Assembly (NCBI GenBank): GCA_047967505.1
Contig: CM106540.1
DNA from: Dipteris shenzhenensis
Taxonomy: Eukaryota > Polypodiophyta > Polypodiopsida > Gleicheniales
DNA length: 64,000 nt
Strand: one strand, 5' to 3'
The notes beneath the pieces were generated by a model. The model had not been told where the DNA came from. It did not search any database and saw only the letters and a list, made by a program, of their open reading frames with translations. Shown piece by piece: positions 52,290-63,504 of the stretch. Within the stretch, counting starts at the first letter, position 1. Each line of letters opens with the position of its first letter. Made by a program: the position numbers and the translations under genes.

Positions 52290-54780
52290 CCAGGTTGGAC
52301 AAATGAGATCTTGAGTACCATAGGGGTCAAGCATGGTTGTCCCTTATCATCAACCTTGTTTGGCCTCTACATCGATGAGCTTGAGACTTTCATGGGGGCG
52401 TTCGGAGGGACCGGTTGCTCACTTGCGGGGATCATCATCAGGATTCTTCTTTATGCAGATGACGTGGCGCTCTTGTCGTCCACACCCGAGGGGCTCCAGT
52501 GACACCTGGATGCACTGCAGGCTTTTTGTTTATCCCATGATTTGGAGATCAACCTTGGCAAGACCAAGGTCACGATCTTTAACACCTCTCGAGCAAACAT
52601 GCAACAGAAGCAGTTCACTTTCGGTGGGTCACCAGTTGAGATCGTATCCTCAGACACTTACTTGGGGGTCATCTTCTCCGGCACGATCTTCACGATGAGA
52701 CCAGCGACGCAGGCCAGACTGAGTAGGGGATATGCCTCATTGGCTCGGCTAGAGAGACAATGCTTCCACTCCCACTTCCAAGACCCTCGGACCAAGGCTC
52801 TTCTCTTCGACTCCTTGGTCCGACCAGCCGGTATGTATGGCAGCCCTTGTTGGGGGCCTGACATGTCAGAGATAGAGTGGACATGGGTGGAGCGCATGCA
52901 GATCCTCATGCTCTCACGGATGATCCGAGGGAAACCATTTATACCACATCACATCATTCAGGCCGAGTTTGGTGCTTCTCCACTCTAGCTAGATGCAGCC
53001 TTTTAGACCATCACATATCTACACCGGGTTAGATCATATGGGGACTGCACATCAGGGAGACAAAGGTTGCCATGGTTGGCTGTCGATTCCTCCATGAGGT
53101 TGGCAGCAGAGGGAGACGAGCGATGCTGGTATGCACGGACTCACAGATGGTTTGTGAGACTAGGGTTTCACATCGATAGGATACCTCCTTTTCAGTACAG
53201 TTTAGATGCCCCTCCGGTACTCCCACCCACCATCCCGATCGGGCCACACACCAACCAGGTCATTCGAGAGGATCTCCTACAGCTACACACCTTTAGGACC
53301 TGGTTGGAGCCAAGGGAGCTTCCAGTGAAGCTGAGTTTCTACAGAGATTACTGTCTTCGTATTTTGGAGGAGGGATTCATCACACCACCGGGGTACACTG
53401 AGCTTCATATGCCTCACTCACTACGGATCTCCATCGGGTATCATCACACCGCCTCCGCATAGAGAGCGGCAGAGCAGAGGGGATTCCTAGGATGTGCACA
53501 TGCACACAAACACATGTGAACATGCATAAACACATGCACATGCACACATGTTCTATGGAATTTCCATCTAGTGCTAGTTGTTGTAGCCTAATAGAGCTTA
53601 TGCAGGACCGGTATAAGTAGATGGTACACATGTCCATTAGTATTTGATGTGAGGGGACATTGCATACACATTTTGAGCAACTAAAAATGGTGTTGTGCCA
53701 TGCACAAGCACCCAAGTGCCATGTAACAAAATCTTTGATGGAATGTATACACAGTGGTGGGACAGTTGCTCTTTAATAATGGATTATTTTCTCATCGGTG
53801 TCATCATTCCCCAATCACAAATGCATCCTCCCACATGCATGGTGTGTGTGGAAAAGTCTCCCATGTGGGCTAGGCGGTTATGCACTCTCAATTGTGTGCG
53901 ATAACCCTTGGCCTCATTTTTCCACATATATCAACACCCATATCCCAAGTCTAAGATACTCCCCTGGTCTCTTCCCAATTTTATAATACGTTCAATCATC
54001 TAGGAGGACAAGTGGAGGGTTGGCACAAGGAATTATTTGGCACCCAATCGCATGTCCAAAAAGTAATTGGCAACTATGGGAGAAGCGCAGTGTTCCTCAG
54101 AGTCGAGGTCAACCTCTTTTGTTTGGAATAAGGCTCCTTATAGTAATGCAACAATGCGGTAGGTTGAATTTTTGTTTGATATACGGATTTGCACAGGCAT
54201 GATTTATTGGATGGCATGACATCTATCACATGGACTACTTTTCAAATTTTTAGGACAAGCCTCTTTTCCAGACATATGAGAAACGAGTGCTTTAATATTT
54301 TGTATTTCCCAAGATCCGAGGTCGCTACCACTGCTTCTACAGAGACGGCGGCTCCGGGCTCCTTTCCAGATTCCTCGCCTACCCAAATCAGAGGTGTCTC
54401 ACGGCCTTCATTCACAAGGGGGTCTGACAGAGAGAGTACTTACTCAGGCGACGGGGCTTGGCCACATCATCAGACACCTCTCTGAGCAGGATCATAGAGT
54501 TCTTCCCATCGAGTGACATTGATCGTCCAATCTCTAGCCGTAGACGTGACAGAGGCCCCGACCCAATGATCGCAGCACGACACACGAGACATCGAGGGGA
54601 CACACAAATCACTCTGGGGGACCTCCCGTCATTGTTTAGACCTCGGATACGTCCCACGAAAGTCACGATGGCTCTGGTCTTGCGTCGAGCCTTGTCTAGG
54701 AGACCGAGACGCACGGCACCCCTTGACGGGCGCCAGCGTCCCATCATCGGCTATGCACCAGCCAGGGCGACATGACAGAC
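52290..54780 (+). pseudogene. Family C LINE ORF2 C-terminal half
   Basis: RT palm end (YADD intact), then after a stop near 52501 a frame 52542-52988 (EINLGKTKVTIFNTSRANM, TYLGVIFSGTIFTMRPATQA, GSPCWGPDMSE). Next 53067-53462 (RWFVRLGFHIDRIPPFQYSL, then HTFRTWLEPRELPVKLSFYR) to RLRIESGRAEGIPRMCTCT, where the inserted DNA begins in the middle of the knuckle. The frame resumes at 54300 (IRGRYHCFYRD, FLAYPNQRCLTAFIHKG) and ends with the conserved tail DTQITLGDLPSLFR (54600-54640) and stop near 54773. Confidence 0.78.
53505..54290. other. Unidentified insertion in family C knuckle
   Basis: Begins with ACACATG/GCACATG repeats (53490-53550), then AT-rich non-coding DNA. No RT, transposase or terminal repeat seen. 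It removes CTLCD...HX4C from this copy. Confidence 0.45.
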
Positions 54781-54992
54781 GGAGGATTCCGCTCGCTCCA
54801 GTTTTTTTCTTTTCATTGTTACATCCAGATGTATTTGATTATGTATGATCATACTTAGGATTCAATAGGAGTGATGATGCTCGTTTCAGTAGCTCCACCC
54901 TTACTGTGATTTGTGTCAGGTTTTCTTTCAGTCTCATAGACCCATCGGTCTTCCGAAGACTCTAATAAAATTTCTTTCTTTCTTTCTTTCTC

Positions 54993-55270
54993 CCCTCCCT
55001 TCCCCCCGCCTCCTCCTTCGTGTCCCCACCCTTCTCTTAGCGCCCCCGCCTACCCCCTCATACTCCTTGCCTCTTGCCCTACCCTCAGCTCCCCTGCCTC
55101 CTTGCCTTCTCCCCCGTCCCCCCCTTATAGCCCCCCACCTGCTCCCCTACCCCTGCCCCCCTTTCAGCCCTCCTCGCCTCCTACCCTAGCTATGCCCCCC
55201 ATTCCATTCCTCCCCCTCTCCTATCCTACCCCCACCCCCCCTTATCAGCCCTCTTCATCCCTCCCCATGT
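54993..55270 (+). other. C-rich tract
   Basis: CCCCGCC/CCTCC/CCCTTATAG repeats, similar in style to the family B leader at 18160-18770 but without its 70-bp unit. No gene. Confidence 0.45.
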
Positions 55271-55289
55271 CCTCCCTAGTAGAGCCTTG

Positions 55290-56175
55290 CAAATCAGACT
55301 GCCTCCATGAATGCAGATCAAGCATTTGCCAATAACCATAAAAGTAAAGGCAAGGGAGGCAGGAATTCCAGCAAGCCTAAGAATAATGCTAATACTTAAT
55401 CTCCTTCTAGCCGGTGGGATGGCAAGAAGAAAAACTGGACATAATATTTCAGAATGCAGAATGTGCATGGCTTCAGAGAAGAAGAAATGGGCGTTTTTTG
55501 TCACATGCAAGCATGCCACTTTGATTGTGTGTGATGTTCCAAGAACATCACATCCTACAATAAAAACTGTCTTTGGATAATGCACCGAAGGTGGGCATCG
55601 TGATGTGAGCCAACAATGCTTCTTTTGTTGTTAGACGCATTGATAAAGTGGAAATCACATCAGTCTCAGGTGATGCAGTCACTCTATTGGATGTTCTATA
55701 TGTTCCAGGCTTTAATAAAAATCTGATTCTATTTCTGCCATCGCTACTGCTGGTTATAGAGTCATCTTTGATGGTTATCCTTATGCCATGTACTGCATTG
55801 TACTCATTGGAATACTTACCAGCGGGCTGTATAATCTTGATTATTATGAGAAAGGGGCTGTTGTAGAGGCACATGCAGTGAAAGACTTAGTTATTACAGA
55901 TGCTTATCTATGGCATGAGAGATTTGGGCATGTCACTAATGGTAGTTTGGTTAAGATGCATTCATTGGACTTGTAGATCTTTAAAAATGCATGTACTTCA
56001 AAGCACATTTGTGAGGGATGCTTGTTGGGAAAGATGTACAAGTACTCCTTTCCCAAGGATGGGATTGTTGGTTTAGTCCGCAAATTGCATCTGATACATA
56101 GAGATGTGGGTGGTCCCATGAGGACAACATCCACTGTGGGATTTTATTTTTTTGCCAGTCTGAAAGGGTGAATAA
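55290..56175 (+). pseudogene. Copia pol fragment: protease end, gag-pre-integrase, start of integrase
   Basis: First a Lys/Asn-rich gag tail (NNHKSKGKGGRNSSKPKNN). From 55640 comes the protease-to-integrase linker: VEITSVSGDAVTLLDVLYVP, GFNKNLI, then after a shift SGLYNLDY. The gag_pre-integrs domain is DAYLWHERFGHVTNGSL...HICEGCLLGKMYKYSFPK (55898-56060), with its H...C...C pattern. The integrase start is LHLIHRDVGGPMRTTS (56085-56130). Stops at 55976 and elsewhere. No protease D(T/S)G motif is preserved. Confidence 0.75.
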
Positions 56176-56424
56176 ATGGGTAGAATCTGCTTGCACAAGT
56201 ATACTCTAGCCATTTTTTAGGAAGCAATTGGAGGAGGAGGACCTTGAGGGGGGAGAGGGGAGAAGTATGCTACATGGGAGGAGGAAAGATGCTTGATTTT
56301 TTGAAAGCTTTGTAGAGATGACGAGAAGATAAGAAGGAAGGAGGAAGGAAGGATGAAAATATACTTGTCTTGGTGGAGGTGGGATCTGTTTAGATCATAG
56401 CGATGTTGGAGGGAGAGAGAGAGA

Positions 56425-56469
<45 letters not shown>

Positions 56470-56560
56470 TAAAGTGAGAGAAAAGACAAGGGAGAACACT
56501 TGCTATTAGACTTAAAACCAAGATGCAATGCTAGATAAGGGAGGATCAAAAGGGCCCTGT
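56176..56560. other. AG-rich block replacing the integrase core
   Basis: Purine-rich DNA with a (GA)n run at 56415-56463. On the minus strand it reads as Ser/Leu/Phe repeats (56217-56582), an artefact. It separates two integrase pieces and removes the catalytic residues. Confidence 0.5.
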
Positions 56561-56735
56561 GACTTTGCTCAATTTTTAGCATCTCGTGGTGGCATCATAC
56601 ATCAATGCACAGTGCCATACACATTGGAGTAGAATGCAGTTGTAGAGTAGAAGAATCTTACTGTAATGGCGATGGCTGGGTGTATGTTAAAGGGCACGTC
56701 TTTGCCAAACAAATTTTGGTTGGATGCATAGTTAC
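56561..56735 (+). pseudogene. Copia integrase C-terminal piece
   Basis: The frame reads FLASRGGIIHQCTVPYTLE, stop, NAVVE, stop, KNLTVMAMA, then MLKGTSLPNKFWLDA. It parallels the GI-HQ-----TP-QNGVVERKN and MLK---LP--FW-EA segments of Copia integrases. Two stops fall within 15 codons. Confidence 0.7.
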
Positions 56736-57640
56736 CAGCGAACAGGAATGTCTTATGCTGGAACAAGAACCTTTCGGGAAGGGGAATGGGGTCCAGAATG
56801 CCACATCATATGACATGTCATATGATACGGCATACAACACGTCATCCTATGACCTAAAACTCTACCAGAACATGAAAGAAACTGACTTTAAGTTTTCACA
56901 GCTTTGAACTTTCCATTTTAGCTTTAAATATGCATTTGGAATGTTTCGTAATCTACGCTTCCTGCATGTGGATGAATAAATGCTTCCTTAATATATGAGA
57001 ATCCCTAATATATGAGGAGACATTTTCTGAGTACCCTCTGCCCCTCCCCCGGTCCCAAACCACACACAGACACCCAGAAAAAGAATAAAGAAATCCAAAA
57101 CGTTCTGGTTCCCCCTTCCTTCACGGAATGGCATTCCGGATGTTCAAGAAGGGGGAACGGCGTTCCCTATTAAGTAAGAATGGATGCCATCATGATTCAT
57201 GTGTGAAATTTTGTGCTGAATAGAGCACCAACTATAGCATGTAAGAGCATTGGGTAGCCCAGATGTTGTTTTGGCTGAGCAATCAGCTTTGCCTTGGCCG
57301 GACTGTCAAAAGCAGCCTGATGTTAATGCCCCTTTTCAAGTACGGTACAGTTTCAGATCAGCAATTGGAGAGTTTAAATCTCCTTGCTGCAAGTCATTCT
57401 CAGTTTCAGAGTGCTGAAAACATTCAGTCTGATATGCGTTCTATTAAGGACAATGTCACTGAGGAGGCTGTTACAGGGAAAGGGCCGTTATTAGACAGCA
57501 GAAAACAATTTCGAGATGACCGTTGGATGCACTTAAGGACAGCAAGCAGGCTAAACCTTTGGCTGCCCATACTAGAAGTGAACAATGTTGAATGCATCGC
57601 CCTTTTTTACATGAGCCTTATGCCACAAGGATGCTTTTGA
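56736..57640. other. Decayed spacer within Copia remains
   Basis: No confident coding. ACATCATATGACATGTCATATGAT (56803-56826) is a short repeat/palindrome. GGTTCCCCCTTC (57107-57118) and GAAGGGGGAAC (57149-57159) form a small inverted repeat. A 125-codon ORF (57263-57640; QQLESLNLLAASHSQFQSAE) is unrecognised and may be pol linker. Confidence 0.4.
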
Positions 57641-57745
57641 CAACAAGGTGCTGTAAACTTAGAGTTAACCTCCATTCACCAAAATGGCACATGGGAGTTG
57701 TGTGACTTGCCTCTTGGCAAGCTTGCCATTGGCACAAAGTGGGAC
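57641..57745 (+). pseudogene. Copia reverse transcriptase, first residues
   Basis: HQNGTWELCDLPLGKLAIGTKW matches the opening of RVT_2 (N-TWELV-LP-G---IG-KW). The sequence then leaves the family (57745-58180 carries an unrecognised 143-codon frame containing LCPLGDFASRSGPRPQGIAG). Confidence 0.75.
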
Positions 57746-58185
57746 ATTGTGTTGGCATGAGTCTACACAAGCTGGTTGTGCAAGTGACAACCTGTGTAAT
57801 CAATTGAAACCCTCCCAAGAGGGTAATCACATGACTCTTTACAAACAAACCCCCTTTCATCTTAGTGCTAACAAGACCATTTGGCTATGCCCACTAGGTG
57901 ATTTTGCCTCTCGTAGTGGTCCTAGACCACAAGGTATAGCTGGTTCTTCTTTTAGCCTCTCCTATGATATCTTGTTGATAGAGGATGATACAAGATCAGT
58001 ATACATCAATGGCATTGGTGCATTGTGCTTCGTGACGATGGCCACTAATGGTTTTCAGAAGCCATCTGTGTTTTTCTTTGATGAGTTACAAGGCTTGGAG
58101 TGTCGGGGATTGTAGATCTTGTACGGTTTGTCATACAAAGTCCTTTGGTAGTCCAAAGAACATCAACATTGGTCCTTTTTGTCAT

Positions 58186-58885
58186 TGAGCACAAAAGGAT
58201 GCCTTGTATGCCAATCTAACATCTGCAATTGTGGATCAAGTATATCACAGTCTAGCTCTGCACCATTACATGATCTTGCTAGAAGGCATGCGCATTCAGG
58301 TCTTGCAGCATGACTATCCTCTTCTACTGGGTCAAAACCTAGCTTGAAAGGAGCCAATAAGATCCTCTATAACCCTACTGCGATGGATTGTCTTTGAGCC
58401 CCGTGCCCACAGCTCTTTTTGTCATAGAGCACAAAAGGATGCCTTGTATGCCAATCTGACATCTGCAATTGTGGATCCACTTTCAAAAGTATATCACAGT
58501 CTAGCTCTGCACCATTACATGATCTTGCTAGAAGGCATGCACATTCAGGTCTTGTAGCATGACTATCCTCTTCCACTGGGTCAAAACCTAGCTTGAAAGG
58601 AGCCAAGAAGATCCTCTATAACCCTATTGCGATGGATTGTCTTTGAGCCCTGTGCTGCCCACAGCCTTTGGGGAACCAAAGACCACGTGGAAGAACCCCC
58701 TTTCCAATAAACGAACATCTTTAAGGTGTGAGGCGAGGTCAGAGGGTAAGGCCGCAAGCATCCAATCTCTGGCTTGAAGTCTTGAGGGGTGAGAGCCATA
58801 GATGCGAGTGAAAAGAGTGGTGGAAGACTCCAATTCCACATTTTCCAAAAGGTGCAGCAACTTCATTCCATTTGAAGCTATGTAT
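58186..58885 (-). pseudogene. Family B ORF1 relic with 240-bp tandem duplication
   Basis: The minus strand reads LENVELESSTTLFTRIYGSH, RLQARDWMLAALPSDLASHL, KDVRLLERGFFHVVFGSPK (58870-58670), matching the DUF4283-like domain at 18940-19110. Further down, APFKLGFDPVEEDSHA occurs twice (58600-58540 and 58355-58300), because the segment starting GAGCACAAAAGGATGCC at 58187 is repeated at 58427 (offset exactly 240 bp). Confidence 0.75.
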
Positions 58886-58899
58886 GGCTGCAAAGTTCA

Positions 58900-61027
58900 T
58901 GTGCCTTACACAGATGCTGATAGGGTAATGGCCCATGTGACTACTTTGCTATAGCAATGTAGGGATAATATCATAAAGTCCCAACACGTTGATAAGGAAA
59001 AAATGGAAAGACAACCAGGAATTATGTACTTCACCACGTCAGATAGGTGAGACTTCATAGGGATCAGCTGCAATGTGGGCTCGTAGAGGGTGAGCTTATG
59101 AACCAGATTCCAGAGCAGATATCCAGAGCACACAAATAACAAGTCAATCTCCCACACAATCTGACTAGGACACACACAGACTCTTTGAAAGAGGGGAAAG
59201 ACTACACAGCCCGAAACAGGCTGAACTCAGAACTGAACTTCCCCCCAAAAAAACTCAGAAAACAGTCAGCCTCAGAATACTATGAACCCACAGCCTACAC
59301 TTCTAAGCTTCCATCAAGAACAGCAGCTCATAATTCCCACAAAGCTGCAACAGCACCTCCTCTTCTCCCTCTCAATCAATATCCAAAAATCTCCCACAAT
59401 CAAATCAACCTAAGATCACAACCATGTCAAAGAGACTTCCGATTCCTTTAGGACAGCTTCTCTTCCCTCACAAGGCAGAAGATCAGTGATTGATGAACAT
59501 CTGCAGCAAGCATCAATTGCCCAGCTCCTTTAGGACAACCATCATCGATGCAGGTCACGATCCATTGCGCCTTAGCCTGCAACTCCTTGGTCCTTCTATC
59601 TCTTTGCATACGGAGTTCATGGAGTCTCTGTTGCCCAAAATTCTTCAGCTAGTAGACAACGGTACACAGCTATGCCTTAAGTTGTCCTTATCCATAGATC
59701 ATGACCAACTACACACAAACCCAACGGAAGACACTTCCAGCAATAGCCCTGCTGCCTTCATTTCTCACGGAGAGATTAGCTCACATTTATGGCATCACCC
59801 GCACAGCCACGTAGCTTCCTCAATCAAAAAAAACGGAGCCCTTCCATATGATCTCAGCCAGACCACGATTCTCTGCATCAGCTCACGTGCAAACGACTGT
59901 CCTACCTACGTAGTAGCTATGCTCAGCCAACGAAACAGCTCGCTATCTCTGGAGGTCCTCAGCGCCAAGGTCTTCTCAGCGCACACAAGCTCACAAACTC
60001 CCTTTTGTGAAGATAACTAACAGCGTCCGCAATAGCCCTTCTCTCCCATTCGATCTAAATTCACCACGTAGCCGTAGCCCAGGAGCACCCATAGCTTATC
60101 CTTTCCAAACCTGGAGTCCCTTTTTGCCAAGCATGCAGTCGGAAATCCCCGTCTCATCACGTACGTAGGCCTTTTTCTTCATAGGCACTCAGCCCTTCGC
60201 TTATGCACACACACCCTTTTTCATCTACGGAATCCCCCCTCCTACAGTGTAGCCCTTCAACCAGCTAGCAGTTGCGCTCCTTCAGCTGCTCTCTCCTCTT
60301 CACCCTACGAGCCTCCCACCATCGCAATGGCCTCCAGCCAGCCTGCAAGCTCTTCGCAGCCCAGGTCTCTCCGCTCTCTCCTGCCACTTCTCCCTCTCTT
60401 CAAGCCCAAGCTCCTCCACGTACCATGCTTGCTCATCGACGAGAAGCTTCCCTCTTCTATTATGTAGCCACATGCATGAGCAAGATGCCTTCCCAATCAG
60501 TCTAGCCACCTCAGCCTAATCTGCCACCTTACCAGTGACATTTTACCACTCTCAAGACATTTCCCTCAAATCACATTAAATGCACATTTTGGACCTTTAG
60601 TCACACAATTCCTACACACATTAGCATGCACATTAAAGCTTGCATGCACCCCTGTACACACACATGAGAAGCCCCTTGACGTGGGCACCAAAACATGTCA
60701 AATTCCCATAGCATGCAAGTGCACGTTGACTCAGAATAATAAAATAAAGAAACCCTTCATGACTTGACCCCAAAAACATTTCACTTGACCACACACTAGA
60801 CAGCCTTGCTCTGGAAGTCTGGTACAACCACATTGCATTTCATCATTTCCCATGAAGTCCCTGCAAACATACTTTATTATCTCAAAAAAAATATACATCA
60901 GTCCATCATGCTTGTGAAAGAAATATCCACAAATGCCAAAAGCCCACACCTACCCTGGATGTGTACAACTATGTGCCTACCCACAGCTATATACAGTGCT
61001 AAAAAGCTTGATACAGATTTTTTCCTA
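58900..61027. other. Possible LTR/3' region of the minus-strand Gypsy element
   Basis: About 2.1 kb after (minus sense) the integrase stop. It includes a 176-codon plus ORF (59490-60020; Ser/His-rich, CSKHQLPSSFRTTIIDAGHD) that I do not recognise. On the minus strand TATATAG (near 60988) and AATAAAG (near 60880) could be LTR signals. No second copy or clear TG/CA ends were found. Confidence 0.3.
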
Positions 61028-62015
61028 TCATTTTGCCCATCCCCAAGTGTGCAGACATTCATGTCTTGCAAATAAAGGGATATAAGATTTGCATTTCTCA
61101 GAGATATCCTCATCCATGAGGTCTTCCGGCTTATCTGGTTTCATCACAGCAGGTCCACAGCCGCCCACACTCATGATCCTATGAAAGTATTTCTTTAATA
61201 TGAAGCCATTACCTCTATTCTTATGCTGCTGACCATCCAAATCCTCAAGTTGATATGATCCATTTTTAAATTTCTTCGTCACACGAAAAGGTCCATCCCA
61301 TTTGGTCACAAATTTCTTCTTGAAGGTAGAATCCAGACTACTGTTGTATCTCAAAACTAGATCACCCTCCTTGATTTTCTTATCCCTGAATTTCCTATTT
61401 GCTCTCTTCTGATTCTCCTCTTGAACTAAAGCATAATGTTCCACCGCCTTTTGTCTATGTAGTTGTACTTCCTGCAAATCCAATAACCGGTTTTGGAAAG
61501 TAGAATTTGAATCCTCATTTATCTTCATTAACATCTGTAATGCAGGAATTTCTACTTCCAAGGGCAACAGAGCTTCTTTCCCATAAACAAGATGAAATGG
61601 TGAAAACTGGGTGCCTTCTGTAAGCCCATAAAGCCTAGTGCAAAGCAAGATCCCACTCCTTCTCATAGGTTCTCATGATCTTTCCCATGATATTAGTACA
61701 CAAACCATTAAATTTTTCATTCATCCCATTACATTGAGGGTAATATGGACTTGCATATCTGTGTTCAATCTTCAGCTCACTCCTGAAACCTGGACCTCTA
61801 TCAGAAAGCAACTCCAATGGTACAACAAATCTATAACAGATATCCTCATACACAAAACATACAGATTTTGCATTGACAGCCCGTACTGCTCGTGCTTCGG
61901 CCCATCTCGTCAAATAATCCACAGCTGTCAGCATATAACAATTTCCCCTGGCTGTGATGGGTAGAGGACCGATGGCATCTATTCCCCATTTCTCGAAAAT
62001 ATTATAAGCAAGCAT
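61028..62015 (-). pseudogene. Ty3/Gypsy integrase (core and C-terminal part)
   Basis: The integrase core 62015-61635 contains FEKWGIDAIGPLP, DYLTRWAEARAV, LLSDRGPGFRSE, IEHRYASPYYPQCNGMNEKF. The catalytic D, D, E can all be found, but the second D and the E are separated by about 27 residues instead of 35. The frame shifts near 61650, then gives LTEGTQFSPFHLVYGKEALL, PLEVEIPAL and FRDKKIKEGDLVLRYN, with KWDGPFRVTKKFKNGSYQLED as the C-terminal barrel. It ends HECLHTWGWAK. Confidence 0.85.
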
Positions 62016-62812
62016 GATATTTCTGAGTTATGGATGTAAGATCCTCTTACTCATTTGTTGACACTGTAGGCATGACTTGCACCAATGTCTTATGTCTCTC
62101 TGGAGGGATGGCCACACATATCCTTCTGTAAGTATTTTCCTTAGCATAATTTTGAAAGCAAAATGTCCTCCACATACTCCCTCATGATTAGCTTGTAAAA
62201 TATGAAAAACTTCCTCATGTCAGGGAATTCTTCTGAGCACCAGATCAGCCCCTTTCATGTAAAGAACATCATCTATCAGACAATAAGAAGTACAGCTTTT
62301 AATAAATCTGTATTTTCTTTGTTTCGGAACTTCTTCAGGCACTTTACCAGTTAACAGGAAGCTTTCCTCACAAGCTAATGTCTCCCTTCCTTTGTATAAG
62401 GGTTCCTGCACTCCTACTGCATCAACATAGGCTGCTGTAATTTCCTGCGCAGCATCATGTGCATTTACATTCTTACCTCTTTCAATATGCTGGAGTGTCC
62501 AGGCATCCAATTGATTTAACAGTTTCTTCACCGCACTTATCCATCTCTTCAGATGAACATGCTTAACCTTCCAGACACCTAAAATTTGCTTCACAACCAA
62601 CAGAGCATCTCCCTTAATCATGAGTCTCTTAATACTCAGACTAATGCATACTTTCAAACCTTCGAAGAGGGCTGCATATTCAACTCAACTTCATTATTAC
62701 TATTGGCTTCAAGCTGAATTTCCATTTTTTGAATCTCATTTCCTCTAGGATCATAAATGACAATTCCTCCAGTACTTTTATTTAAACTTTTTTTATAAGA
62801 TCCATCAAAGTG
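62016..62812 (-). pseudogene. Ty3/Gypsy RNase H and integrase zinc-binding region
   Basis: RNase H: FDGSYKKSLNKSTGG (62812-62770), IVIYDPRGNEIQKMEIQLEA, then a shift near 62680 and KVCISLSIKRLMIKGDALLV...IERGKNVNAHDAA. The linker RKYRFIKSCTSYCLIDDVLY is typical of plant Gypsy pol. After a stop at 62220 comes the HHCC finger HEGVCGGHFA...CKSCLQCQQMSKR (62190-62050). The RT is missing: at 62812 the sequence joins unrelated leader-like DNA. Confidence 0.82.
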
Positions 62813-63100
62813 CTCCTAGCCTACTCTAGCTCCAAAGTGCCACCTCATCATCTTCTTCAACCTTCTTCCACATCTCTCCCATTTTTCCCGATTCTGCCCT
62901 AATCTTGCAGCATCAATTTCTCCAAATCCAACCGTTAACTTTCAAAATGCTTCCAGCTCCAACTTCCCCACACTAGGGCACCTCTTCACTGCTGGGATTG
63001 ACGGAATTTTTCTTTGAGCAGCCGTGCTGCTTCGTTCTTTGCTTGCCAATCTAGCTCAAAATTCCGCCCATAGCTGCGACCATTCGTCAATTCCTCTCAA
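62813..63100 (+). other. Copia-leader-like segment
   Basis: TAGCCTACTCTAGCTCC...TGCCACCTCATCATCTTCTTC resembles the leader just after the PBS at 26963. A degenerate PBS-like CCATCAAAGTGC lies at the junction (62802-62813). Confidence 0.4.
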
Positions 63101-63104
63101 CCAC

Positions 63105-63335
63105 TTAGGGCAATGCTGTAAAGAGTTTGCTGAAGAAATTTGAACTCAAATGATGCAGCGATTGTGGAGAAATCACACAAATATCTGTCGGAATAGGTGC
63201 ATCTCTCCACGGTGACACAACGGGAAATTTCGCCATTCCTCTTTGCTGGAAGTAGTCCTCAGTAAGAGCTTTCATTTGCCTCTGAAAGTCCTCTTGAAGC
63301 TTTTCTCTTGCACCCTCCATCTTCATACTATTCAA
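63105..63335 (-). CDS. Unrecognised 76-codon ORF, possible gag start
   Basis: MEGAREKLQEDFQRQMKALT (helical, charged) followed by MAKFPVVSPWRDAPIPTDIC. It lies about 220 bp downstream, on the minus strand, of a PBS-like site, where gag would begin. No domain recognised. Confidence 0.3.
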   Translation of the reverse strand: MNSMKMEGAREKLQEDFQRQMKALTEDYFQQRGMAKFPVVSPWRDAPIPTDICVISPQSLHHLSSNFFSKLFTALP

Positions 63336-63504
63336 TTTGGGGGTGACAGTGATATTTGCTTCTAATATGAACTATTGAATATGGTTAAGTGCTAGAAAGT
63401 TTCATTATTATCTCAATTATCTTTGGGATTTTGGATGTTTGACCATTGGAAGTGATCTGAGGCATTTTTCAGTCTTATCTTTGGAGCACTGTCTTGCGGT
63501 TGTA

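Larger units (their letters stand above)
52290..54992 (+). mobile_element. 5'-truncated family C LINE (+)
   Basis: Begins inside RT at WTNEILSTIGVKHGCPLSSTLF and ends with ATAGACCCATCGGTCTTCC...TAATAAAATTTC and (TTTC)n at about 54970-54992. It retains the catalytic ILLYADDVALL (about 52440-52470). A piece of about 785 bp (53505-54290) is inserted at the knuckle. Confidence 0.82.

Noticed and set aside
54911-55335. Proline-rich ORFs as an extensin-like cell-wall protein
   Set aside because: The ORFs start in the LINE tail and run through a C-rich tract. There is no signal peptide and no SPPPP periodicity.
59490-60020. 176-codon plus-strand ORF as a host gene
   Set aside because: No recognisable domain, composition like the surrounding CA-rich DNA, and possibly inside an LTR. 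Kept only as a note.
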